Of a stretch of 64,000 nt of DNA, positions 48,241 through 60,300 are shown piece after piece. Numbering within the stretch: position 1 is the first letter of the stretch; every line of letters begins with the position of its first letter. A program made the translations under genes and the position numbers. This DNA is from Istiophorus platypterus (Eukaryota > Chordata > Actinopteri > Istiophoriformes > Istiophoridae). The stretch lies in the NCBI GenBank assembly GCA_016859345.1, contig JADGDC010000378.1, positions 124,001 through 188,000 of the forward strand, written 5' to 3'. The notes beneath the pieces are model-generated. The model made no database searches and was not told where the DNA came from. It worked only from the letters and a program-made list of their open reading frames with translations.

Positions 48241-51200
48241 AATGTAGCCGCAAGGGGACACAAGCCAGTGTCTTATTGTGCCGGTCCCAAGCCCAGATAA
48301 ATACAGAGGGTTGTGTCAGGAAGGGCATCCGACATAAAACTTTTGCCAAATCAAACATGCGAATCAAATCTATGAATCCCATACCGGATCGGTCGAGGCC
48401 CGGGTTAACAACGATCGCCATCGGTGCTGTTCACCTACAGGGTGCCGGTGGAAATTGGACTAATGTTGGTAGAAGATGGAGAGGAGGAAGGTGTGTTCGT
48501 AGGAAGAGAGAGAAGAGGAATGCCAAGAGGCTAGGACTGAGAGTAGGGACTTTGAATGTTGGAACCATGACAGGAAAGGGTAGAGAGTTAGTTGACATGA
48601 TGCAGAGGAGGAAGGTAGACATACTGTGTGTCCAGGAGACCAGGTGGAAAGGTAGCAAGGCTAGAAGTTTGGGAGCAGGGTTCAAGTTGTTCTACCATGG
48701 TGTAGATAGGAAGAGAAACGGAGTAGGAGCTATCTTGAAGGAGGAGCTTGTTAGGAATGTCCTGGAGGTAAAAAGAGTGTCGGATAGAGTGATGAGTCTG
48801 AAGCTAGAAATCGAAGGTGTAATGTTCAATGTGGTTAGTGGGTATGCTCCACAGGTAGGCTGTGAGCTGGAGGAGAAGGAGACATTCTGGTCGGACCTTG
48901 ATGAAGCCATACAGAGCATCCCTAGAGATGAGAGAGTTGTCATTGGTGCAGACTTCAATGGACATGTTGGTGCAGGAAACAGAGGCGATGAGGAAGCGAT
49001 GGGCAGATTCGGTATCCAGGAGAGGAACGCAGAAGGACAGATGGTGGTTGATTTTGCAAAAGGATGGAAATGGCTGTAGTGAATACTTTCTTCCAGAAGA
49101 GGCAGGAGCACAGGGTGACGTATAAGAGTGGAGGTAGGAGCACACAGATAGACTACATCTTGTGTAGACGGTGTAATCTGAAGGAGATCAGTGACTGCAA
49201 AGTAGTGGTTGGTGAGAGTGTAGCCAGACAGCATAGAATGCTGGTGTGTAGGATGACCTTGGTGGTGAGAAAGACGAAGAGGACAAAGGCAGAGCAGAGG
49301 ACGAAATGGTGGAAGCTAAAAAAGGAAGAGTGTTGCATGACTTTTAGGAAGGAGTTGAGGCAGGCTCTGGGAGGTCAGGAGGTGCCTCCAGATGACTGGA
49401 CAATGACAGCTAATGTGATCAGGGAGACAGGGGGGAGAGTACTTGGTGTGTCATCTGGAAGGAAAGTAGATAAGGAGACTTGGTGGTGGAATGAGGAGGT
49501 GCAGGAGTGTATACAGAAAAAGAGATTAGCTAAGAAGAAGTGGGACACTGAGAGGACTGAAGAGAGTGGACAGGAGTACAGGGAGATGCAGCGTAAGGTG
49601 AAAGTAGAGGTGGCAAAGGCCAAACAAGGGGCTTATGATTAATTGTATGTTAGGTTGGACAGTAAGGAGGGAGAGACTGATCTATACAGATTGGCAAGGC
49701 AGAGAGACAGAGATGGGAAGGACGTGCAGCAGGTTAGGGTGATTAAAGATAGAGATGGAAATGTTTTGACAGGTGGCAGCAGTGTGATGGGAAGATGGAA
49801 AGAGTACTTTGAAGAGTTGATGAATGAGGAAAATGAGAGAGAACGAAGAGTAGAAGATGTGGCTGTTGTGGATCAGGAAATAGCAAAGATTAGTAAAGAT
49901 GAAGTGAGGAAGGCACTGAAGAGGATGAAGAGTGGAAAGGCACTTGGTCCTGATGATATACCTGTGGAGGTATGGAAGTGTCTAGCAGAGGCGGCGGAGG
50001 CGGCAGTAGAGTTTCTGACTGGGTTGTTTAACAGGATCTTAGATAGTGAGAAGATGCCTGAGGAATGGAGGAGAAGTGTGCTGTTGCCCATTTTTAAGAA
50101 CAAGGGAGATGTGCAGAACTGTGGCAACTACAGAGGAATAAAGCTGATGAGCCATACAATGAAGCTATGGGAAAGAGTAGTTGAAGCTAGACTAAGGGCA
50201 AAAGTGATTATTTGTGAGCAGCAGTATGGCTTCATGCCAAAAAGGAGTACCACAGATTCAGTATTTGCTTTGAGGATGTTGATAGAGAAGTACAGGGAAG
50301 GTCAGAGGGAGCTGCATTGTGTCTTTGTAGATCTGGGGAAAGCCTATGACAGGGTGCCCAGAGAGGAACTGTGGTACTGTATGAGGACGTCTGGAGTGAC
50401 AGAGAAGTATGTTAGAGTGGTGCAGGACATGTATGTGGACTGTAAGACAGTGGTTAGGTGTGCTGTAGGTGTGACAGAGGAGTTCAAGGTAGAGGTGGGA
50501 CTGCATCAGGGATCAGCTCTAAGCCCCTTCTTGTTTGCTATGGTGATGGACAGACTGACAGACGAGGTTAGACAGGAATCTCCATGGACTATGATGTTTG
50601 CAGATGACATTGTGATATGTAGTGAGAGCAGGGAACAGGTGGAGGAGAAGCTTGAGAGGTGGAGATTTGCCCTGGAAAGGAGAGGAATGAAGGTTAGCCG
50701 CAGCAAGACAGAGTACATGTGTGTGAACGAGAGGGACCCAAGTGGAAGAGTGAGGTTACAGGGAGAAGAGATAAAGAAGGTGGAGGATTTTAAGTACTTA
50801 GGGTCAACAGTCCAGGGCAATGGAGAGTGTGGAAAAGAGGTGAAGAAGCGTGTGCAGGCAGGCTGGAACGGGGGAGAAAAGTGTCAGGTGTGATGTGTGA
50901 TAGAAGAGTTTCAGCTAAAATGAAAGGAAAGGTGTACAAAACTGTGGTGAGACCAGCGATGCTGTTTGGTCTAGAGACAGTGCCACTGAGGAAAAGACAG
51001 GAGGCAGAGCTGGAGGTAGCAGAGATGAAGATGTTGAGGTTCTCTCTGGGAGTGACCAGGATGGATAGGATCAGGAATGAGTACATCAGAGGGACAGCAC
51101 ATGTTAGAGGTTTTGGAGATAAAGTCAGAGAGGCCAGACTGAGATGGTTTGGACATGTCCTGAGAAGAGATAGTGAATATATTGGTAGAAGGATACTGAG

Positions 51201-51381
51201 TTTTGAACTGCCAGGAAGGAGGCCTAGAGGAAGACCAAAGAGGAGGTTTATGGATGTAGTGAAAGTGGACATGAAGGTAGTTGGTGTGAGAGAAGAGGAC
51301 GCAGAAGACAGGGTTAGATGGAGGACACTGATTCGCTGTGGCGACCCCTAAAGGGAAAAGCCAAAAGAAAAAGAAGAAGAT
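48241..51381 (+). mobile_element. Near-full-length RTE-clade LINE retrotransposon (Expander-like)
   Basis: An element of about 3.14 kb: a 5' leader (ATGTAGCCGCAAGGGGACAC, then GGGTTGTGTCAGGAAGGGCA), one long ORF with an AP-type endonuclease and reverse transcriptase, and a very short 3' end directly after the stop codon: GGGAAAAGCC followed by a purine-rich AAGAAAAAGAAGAAG tail. A short 3' UTR with a simple-repeat tail in place of poly(A), and a single ~1000-residue ORF, are typical of the RTE clade. It sits exactly between the A block (CCCATAAAA) and the B block (CTTTGTATATG). ATAAA on both sides could be a short target-site duplication. Base composition is unlike the flanking repeats. The ORF carries three lesions, so as assembled it could not make a full protein. 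Assignment to a named family is from memory of the motifs, not a database search. Confidence 0.93.
48357..51351 (+). pseudogene. RTE ORF: APE-like endonuclease + reverse transcriptase, broken by two frameshifts and one stop
   Basis: Role in the family: nicks target DNA and copies element RNA into it. I take ATG at 48357 as the start because the frame is open from there and the endonuclease core follows at residue ~64; the first methionine inside the core is at residue 71. Endonuclease: GTLNVGTM (64-71), QETRWKG with catalytic Glu near 94, SGYAPQ (161-166), IGADFNGHVG (Asp199, Asn201), IDYILCRR and ARQHRML with the expected His. Reverse transcriptase: GNYRGIKLMS, QQYGFMPKRSTTDS, VFVDLGKAYDRVP (Asp near 659), GLHQGSALSPFLF, MMFADDIVI (748-751), EDFKYLGSTV. 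The C-terminal tail ends GRPKRRFMDVV to RCGDP. Total about 1000 residues. Lesions: A-run of 4 instead of 5 at 49058-49061 (frameshift), TAA at 49640-49642 where the family probably has GAA, and a one-base loss near 50870-50876. The first is absent from the copy at 63321, so it may be a sequencing error. Confidence 0.9.
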
Positions 51382-54300
51382 AAACTTTGTATATGTTATT
51401 TTGGGGCAAGGCACCATGTGCATCTGGCAGGGCTCGTCCGCCTCCCTTCTTCCCTTGAGCTCCTCGTGCCCCTTCCGAACCAATCAGGCAGCACAGGTAG
51501 AGGCTCCAAGTGCAAGGGGAAGGCTCCTCGCCTCGCCTTCTATTTTCTGAATATTATTATTTTTTATATATTTTGCATATATTTTTATTTTGAGGTTAGG
51601 ATCCACGCGCTTGGGGAAGGGCTCCTCCCCGCTCCCCTTCCTCCCATGGAGCTCCCGCCTGACCCATCAGGCAGCCCAGGGAGAGGCTCCACGAGCTCGA
51701 GGAACGCTCCTCGCCTTTCCTTGTATTTTCTATATAGGATTATTTTTTATATACTTAGGACATATTATGTTGGGGTTAGGCAACATGTGCATCTGACAGG
51801 GCTCCTCGCCTCCTTCCCTCCTGGAGTTCCTCATGCTCATCCGCCTAACCCATCAGGCTGCTTAGGGAGAAGCTCCAAGCACACGGGGAAGGCTCCTAGC
51901 CTCGCCTTGTATTTTGCATTTATTATTATTTTGTAAGTATCCTGTATATATTATTATATATTATTTTGGGGCTGGGCTCCATGCGCATCCTGGGAGGGCT
52001 CCTCACCCGCTCCCCTTCTTCCTCTGGAGCTCCCAGTGTTCCCCCGTCCAACCCATCAGGCAACCCAGGGAGAGGCTCTGCGAGCTCGAGGAAGGCTCCT
52101 TGCCTCGCCTTGTATTTTGTATATTCTATTTTTTTGTATATATTATTATATATTATTTTGGAGCTGGGATCCATGCACATCAGGGAGGGCTCCTCGTCCG
52201 CCCCCCTCCCTCCCCCGGAGCTCCCTGTGTTACCCCGCCTGACCCTTCAGGCTGCCCAGGGATTAGCTCCAAGCACACGGGAAAGGCTCCTCGCCTCAAA
52301 TTTTATTTTGCATATATTATTATTTTGTACATATTCTGTATATATTATTATATATTATGTTGGGGCCGGCCTCCATCCGCATCTTTGAGGGCTCCTCGCC
52401 CGCTCCCCTTCCTCCACTGAAGCTCCTAGCGTTCCCCCACCAGACCCATCAGGCAGCCCAGGGAGAAGGTACACGAGCTCGAGGAAGTCTCCTCGCCTCG
52501 CCTTGTATTTTGTATATATCATTATTTTGGTTTATGCTTTGTACATATTATTATATATTATTTTGGGGCTGGGATCCATGCTTATCGGGGAGGGATCTTG
52601 GCCCACTCCCCTTCCTCCTCTTGAGTTGCCAGTGTTCCCCCGTCTGACCCATCAGGCAACCCAGGGAGAGGCTCCACGAGCTCGAGGAAGGCTCCTAGCC
52701 TCGCCTTGTATCTTCTATATAAGATTATTTTCTATATATTTGGTACATATTATTTTGGGGCTAGGCACCATGTGCATCTGGCAGGGCTCCTCGTCCGCTC
52801 ACCAGACTCCCCTGGAGCTCCTCATGCCCCCCTGCCCAACCCATCAGGCAACAAAAGTAGAGGCTCTAGGCACACGGGGAAGTCTCCTCGCCTCCACTTG
52901 CATTCTGTATATGTTATTACTTTGTGTATATTTTGTACATATTTTTAGATATTATTTTTGGCTGGGCTCCATGCACATCAGGAAGGCACGCCGCCCACTC
53001 CCTCCCTCCTGGAGTTCCTGCATTCCCCGCCTGACCAATCAGGCAGACGAGGGAGAGGCTCCAAGCGCTATGGGAAGGCTCCTCAACTCGCCTTCTATCT
53101 TATGAATATTATTATTTTTTATATATTTTCTACATATTATTGTTTTGGAGTTAGCCTACATGTGCTTGGGAAGGGCTCCTCGTCCCTCCCTCCTTCCCCT
53201 CGAGCTCCTTATGTTCCTCCGCCTAACCCATCAGGCTGCCGTGGGAGAAGATCCAACCACACGGGGAAGTCTCCTCGCTTCGCCTTGTATTTTGCATATA
53301 TTATTATTTTATACATATTCTGTATATATTATTATATATTATTTTTGGGGCTGGGCTCCATGCGAATCTTGGGAGGGCTCCTCGCCCGCTCCCCTTCCTC
53401 TCCTGGAGCTCCCAATGTACTCCCGCCTGACTCATCAGGCAACCCAGGGAGATGCTAGACACACACGGGGAAGTCTCCTCACCTTCCCTTGCATTTTATA
53501 TATGTTATCATTTTGTCTATATTTTGTATATATTTTTTATATATTTTTTTTGGGCTGGGCTCCATGCACATCAGGGAGGGCACGTCACCCGCTCCCCTTC
53601 CTCCCCTGGAGCTCCCAGCGTTCCCCTGTCCGTCCCATCAGGCAGCCCAGGGAGAGGTTCCACGAGCTCGAGGAAGGCTCCTCGCCTCACCTTTATTTTC
53701 TTTATACTATTATTTTGTCTATATTTTGTATATGTTATTTTAGGGCTAGGCACCATGCACATCGGGGAGGGCTCCTCACCCGCTCCCCTGCCTCCCCCCT
53801 GGAGCTCCCCGCATTCCCCCGCCTTACCCATCAGGCAGCCCAGGGAGAGGCTACACGCACGCGTGGAAGCCTCCTCGCCTTTTATTTTCTATATAATATT
53901 ATTTTGAATATATGTTGTATATGTTATTTTGGGCTAGGCATCATGTGCATTTGGCAGGGCTCCTCGTCCATCTCCCCTCCCTCCCCTGGAATTCCATGCG
54001 TTCCTCCGCCTAACCCATCAGGCTGCCTAGAGAAAAGTCTCCTCACCTCGCCTTTTGTTTTCTATATATTATCTTTTGGTTTATATTTTGTATATATTAT
54101 TTTGGGACTAGGCACCATGCGCATCGGGGAGGGCACCTCACCTGCTCCCCTCTCCCCCCTGGAGCTCCTGGTATTCCCCCGCCTAACAATCAGGTAGCCC
54201 AGGGAGAGGTTACACGCACACTGGGAAGTCTCCTCAACTTTTATTTTCTATATAATATTATTTTGTATACATTTTGTATATGTTATTTTAGGCTAGGCAA

Positions 54301-57300
54301 CATGTGCGTCTCGCAGGTCTCTCCGTCCGCTCCCCTACCTCCCCTGGAGCTTCCTGCGTTCCCCTTCCCATCCATCAGGCAGCAGAGGTAGGGGTTCCAA
54401 GCACACGGGGAAGTCTCCTCGCCTCCCCTTGCATTCTGTATATGTTACTATAATTTTGTCTATGTTTTATATATATCTTTAATATATAATTTTTTGGCTG
54501 GGCTCCATGCACATCGGGGAGAGAAAGCCGCCTGTTCCTCTGCCTCCTGGAGCTTGCTGCGTTCCCCCGTCTGACCCATCAGGCAGCACAGGGAGAGGTT
54601 CCACGAGCTCTAGGAAGGCTCACCGCCTCGCCTTTTATTTTATATATATTATTTTTTCTTATATATTTTTTATATATTATTTTTGGGCTGGGCTCCATGC
54701 ACATCGGGGAGGGCTCCTCGCCCGCTCTCCATCCTCCCCTGGAGCTTGCTACGTTCCCCCATCTGACCCATCAAGCAGCCCAGGGAGAGTCTCCACGAGC
54801 TTGAGGAAGGCTCCTCGCTTCGACCTATATTTTCTATATAGGGTTATTTTCAATATAATTTGTACATATTATTTTGGGGCTAGGCACCATGTGCATTTAG
54901 CAGGGCTCCTCGTCCGCTCCCCTACCTCCCCTGGAGCTCCCTGCGTTCCCATGCTCAACCCATCAGGCAGCACAGGTAGGAGCTCCAAGCAAAAGGGGAA
55001 GTCTCCTCGCCTCCCCTTGCATTCTGTATATGTTATTATTGAAGGATATATTTTGTATATATTATTTACATTATTTTCGGGCTGGGTTCCATGCGCTTTG
55101 GGGAGGGCTCTCTCCCACTCCCTCCCCTGAGCTTCCCCCGCCTGACCAATCAGGCAGTCTAGGGAGAGGCGCAAGGGGAAGGGTCCTTGCCTCGCCTTAT
55201 ATTTTCTGAATATTATTATTTTTTACATAGTTTGTATATATTATTATATTGGGGTTAGGCACCACGCGCTTGGGGGAGGGCTCCTCTCGTTATCCCCAAA
55301 CTCCCCTGGAGCTCCCTGCATTCCCCCGCCAGACCCATTAGGCAGCCTAGGGAGAGGCTCCACGAGCTGGAGGAAGGCTCCTCACCTTTCCTTGTATTTT
55401 CTATATAGGATTTTTTTCTGTATATTTTGCACATATTATTTTGGTGTTAGGCAACATGCGCATCTTACAGGGCTCCTCCTCCACTCCCCTCCTTACCCTG
55501 GAGCTCCCTGCGTTCATCCGGCTAACCCATCAGGCAGCCTAGGGAGAAGCTCCAAGCACACGGGGAAGGCTCTTCGCCTCGCCTTTTATTTTGCATATAT
55601 TATTATTTTGTACATATTCTGTACATATTATTATATATTATTTTGGGGCTTGGCTCCATGCACATCATGAGAGGGCTCCTCACCCACTTCCCTTCCGCCC
55701 CTGGAGCTCCCAACATACTCCTGCCTGACCCATCAGGTAGCCTATGGAGAAGCTCCAAGAGCTCGTGGAAGTCTCCTCGCCGCGCCTTTTATTTTCTATA
55801 TAATATTATTTTGTATATATTTTGTATATATTATTTTGGAGTAGGCACCATGTGCATCGGGGTGGGCCCCTCACCCGCTCCCCTGCCTCCCCTGGAGATC
55901 CCAGTATTCCCTCGCCTGACCATCAGGTAGCCGAGGGAGATGGTACACGCACACGGGGAAGGCTATTCCTCTTTTATTTTCTATATAATATTATTTTGTA
56001 TATATTTTGTGTATGTTATTTTGGGCTAGGCACCATGTGCATCTGGAAGGGTTCCTATTCCGCTCCCTCACCTCTCCTGGAGCTCCCTGCGTTCCCCTGC
56101 CCAACCCATCAGGCAGCAGAGGTAGAGGCTCCAAGCACATGGTGAAGTCTCCTCGCCTCCCCTTGAATGTTGTATATGTTATTATTTTGTCTGTATTTTG
56201 TATATATTTTGTATATCTTATTTTGGGGTTTGGCACCATGCGCATCGGGGAGGGCTCATCGCTGCTCCCCTCTCCCCCCTTGAGCTCCCTGCATTTCCCC
56301 GCCTGACCCATCACCAGACCAGGGAGAGGCTACACGCACAGGGGGAAAGCTCCTAGCCTTCTATTTTCTATACAATATTATTTTGTATATATTTTGTACA
56401 TATTATTTTGGGCTAGGAACCATTTGCATCTGGCAGGGCTCCTCCCCCGCTCCCCTACCTCCCCTGGAGCTCCTTGCGTTCCCCTGCCCGATTCATCAGG
56501 TAGCACAGGTAGAGGCTCCAAGCACACGGGGAAGTCTCCTCGCTTCCCCTTACATTCTGTATATGTTATTATTTTGTCAATATTTTCTATATATTTTTAA
56601 TATATTATTTTTGGGCTGGGCTCCATGCATATAAGGGAGAGAAAGTCGCCTGTTCTCCTTCCTCCCCTGGAGCTTGCTGCGTTCCCCCGTTTGACCCTTA
56701 GGCAGCCCAGGGAGAGGTTCCACGAGCTCGAGGAATGCTCCTCCCCTCGCCTTTTATTTTATATATACTATTATTTTGTATATATTTTGTATATGTTATT
56801 TTGGGGCTAGGCACCATGCGTATCGGGGAGGGCTCCTCACCCGCTCCTCTTCCTCCCCTGGAGCTCCTAGTGTTCTCCTGCCTGACCATCAGGCATCCCA
56901 AGGAGAAGCTCCACGAGCTTGATAAAGGCTCCTCGCCTCGCCTTGTATTTTCTATATAATATTATTTTCTATAAATTTTGTAGATATTTTTTTGGGGCTA
57001 GGCAACATGTGCATCTAGCAGGGCTCCCCGCCCGCTCCCCTTTCTCCCCTGGAGCTCCTAGCATTCCCCCTCCTGTCCCATCAGGCAGCCTATGGAGAGC
57101 CTTTGAGCGCAAGGGGAGGTCTCCTCGCCTCGCCTTGTTTTTTGCATATATTGTTATTTTTTATATATTCTGTATATATTATTACATATTGTTTTGGGAG
57201 TGGCCTCCATGCGCATTGGAGAGAGCTCCTTGCCCGCTCCCCTTACTCCCCTGGAGCTCCCATCGTTTCCCCACCTGAAAGATCAGGAAGCCCAGGGAGA

Positions 57301-60300
57301 GGTACCACGAGCTCGGGGAAGGCTCCTCCTCTCATCTTTTATTTAATATATTATGCTTTTGGTATAAATTTTGTATATATTATTATATATTATTTTGTGG
57401 CTGGTTTCCCTGCGCTATAGGGAGGGCTCCTCGCCCACTCCCCTCCCTCCCCCGGAGCTCCCAGCGTTCCCCCGCTTGACCAATCAGGCAGTCTAGGGAG
57501 AGGCTCCCAGCGCAAGGGGAAGGCTCCACGCCTCGCCTTCTATTTTCTGAATATTATTATTTTTTATGTAGTTTTTATATATTATTATTTTGGGGTTAGG
57601 TTCCACGCGCTTGGGGGAGGGCTCCTCGTGCGTTCCCCAGACTCCCCTGGAGCTCCCTGCTTTCCCCCGCCCGACCCATCAGGAAGCACAGGGAGAGGCT
57701 CCATGAGCTCAAGGAATTCTCCTCCCCTCACCTTGTATTTTGTATATATTTTTATTTTGTATTCATTTCGTATATGTTATTATATATTGTTTTGGGGCTG
57801 GGCTCCATGGCGCATCTTGGGAGGGCTCCTCGCCGCTCCCCTCTCCCCCCTGCAGCTCCCCGCATTCCCCCGCTTTACCCGTCAGGCAGCCCAGGGACAG
57901 GCTACACGCACACGGGGAAGGCTCCTCGCCTTTTATTTTCTAAATAACAATATTTTGTATATATTTTGTATATGTTATTTTGGGCTAGGCACCATTTACA
58001 TCTGGCAGGGCTCCTCTTCCGCTTCCCTTCCTCCCCTGGAGCTCCCTGCGTTCCCCTGCCCAACCCATCAGGCAGCCCAGGGAGAGGCTCCAAGCACACT
58101 GGGAAGTCTCCTCGCCTCCCCTTGCATTCTGTATATGTTATTATTTTGTCTATATTGTATATATTTTTAACATATTATTTTTGGGCTTGGCTCCATGCAC
58201 ATCCTGGAGGGAAAGTCGCCCGCTCTTCTGTCTCCCCTGGAGCTTGCTGCGTTCCCCCTTCTGACCCATCAGGCAGCCCAGGGAGAGGTTCCACGAGCTC
58301 GAGGAAGGCTCCTCGCCTCGCCTTTTATTTTCTTCCTAGTATTATTTTGTACATATTTTGTATATGTTATTTTGGGGCTAGGAACCATGCGCTTTGGGGA
58401 GGTCTCCTCACCCGCTCCCCTTCCTCCCCTGCAGCTCCCAGCGTTCCCCACCTGACCATTAGGTAGCCCAGAGGCTCCACGATCTCGAGGACGGCTCCTC
58501 GCCTCGCCTTTTATTTTTTTCTTAGTATTATTTTTTATATATATTGTATGTTTTACTTTGGGGCTAGGCACCATGCGCATGGGGGAGGGCTCCTCACCTG
58601 CTCCCCGTCCTCCCCTGCAGCTCCCAGCGTTCCCCCACCTGACCATTAGGCAGCCCAGGAGAGGCTCCACGAGCTCGAGGCGGCTCCTCAACTTTCCTTG
58701 TATTTTCTATATATGATTATTTTGTATATATTTTGTATATATTATTTTGGGGCTATGCAACATGGGCATTTGGTCGTGCTCCTCGTCCGCTCCTCCTCCC
58801 CATGAGGTCAATGCATTCCTCCACCTAACCTGTCAGGCTGCCTAGGGAGAAGCTCAAAACACATGGGGAAGGCTCCTCACCTCGCCTTTTATTTTCTATA
58901 TAGTATTATTTTTTTTATATTTTGTATATACTATTTTGGGACAAAGCACCATGCACATCGAGGAGGGCTCCTCGCCCGCTCCCCTTCCTCCCCTGGAGCT
59001 CCCAGTATTCTCCAGCTTGACCATCAGGCAGCCCAGGAGGGCTACTGCACAGGGGAAGGCTCCTCGCCTTTTATTTTCATATATTATATTATTTTGTATA
59101 TATTTTGTATATGTTATTTTGTGCTAGGCACCATGTGCATCTGCCAAGGCTGCTCGCCCGCTCCCCTCCCTCCCTTGGAGCTCCCTGCATTCCCGTGCCC
59201 AACTCATCAGGAAGCACAGGTAGAGGATCCAAGCACACTGGAAAGTCTCCTTTCCTCCCCTTACATTCTTTATATGTTATTATTTTGTCTTTATTTTATA
59301 TATATTTTTTATATATTATTTTTGAGCTGGGCTTCATGCACTCAGGGAGGGCACGTCGCCCGCTCACCTGCCTCCCCTAGAGCTTTCTGCGTTCCAACGT
59401 CTGACCCATCAGGCAGCCCAGGGAGAGGTTCCACGAGCTCGAGGAAGGCTCCTCGCCTCGCCTTTTATTTTCCTCATAGTATTCTTTTATATATTTTGTG
59501 TATATGTTATTTTGGGGCTAGGCACCATGTGCATTTAGCAGGGCTCCCCGCCCGCTCCCTTTCCTTCCTTGGAGCTCCCAGCGTTTCCCCGCCTGACCCA
59601 TACGCAAGCCTAGGGAGAAACTCCAAGCGCACAGGGAAGTCTCCTCGCCTCGCCTTGTTTTTTGCATATATTGTTATTTTGTATATATTATGTATATATT
59701 ATCATAAATTGTTTTGGTAGTGGCCTCCATGCGCATCGGAGAGGGCTTCTTGACCGCTCCCCTTCCTCCCCTGGAGCTCCCATCATTTCCCCGCCTGAAA
59801 GATCAGGAAGCCCAGGGAGAGGTACCACGAGCTCGGGGAAGGCTCCTCCCCTCATCTTGTATATATTTTGTATGTTATTATATATTATTTTGTTGCTGGG
59901 TTCCCTGCACTTTGGGGAGGACTCCTCGCCCACTCCCCTCCCTCCCATGGAGCTCCCAGCGTTCCCCCGCCTGACTAATCAGGCAGTCTAGGGAGAGGCT
60001 CCAAGCGCAAGGGGAAGGCTCCTTGCCTCGCCTTCTATTTTCTGAATATTATTATTTTTTACATAGTTTGTATATATTATTATTTTGGCGTTAGGCACCA
60101 CGCGCTTGGGGGAGGGCTCCTCGCGGGTTCCCCAGACTCCCTTGGAGCTCCCTGCTTTCCCCCGCCTGACCCATCAGGCAGCACAGGGAGAGGCTCCACG
60201 AGCTCGAGGAAGGCTCCTCTCCTTTCCTATTATTTTCTATATATTATTATTTTGTATATATTTTCTACATATTATTTTGGGGCTAGGTAATATATGCATT

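Noticed and set aside
50790..51483. Antisense open frames over the RTE
   Set aside because: They are shadows of the RTE ORF on the other strand with no recognisable domain.
53145..54197. Possible repetitive protein gene (350 codons)
   Set aside because: The frame is only the B repeat translated; overlapping frames are also open, no domain is recognisable, and single-base indels between units change the frame freely.
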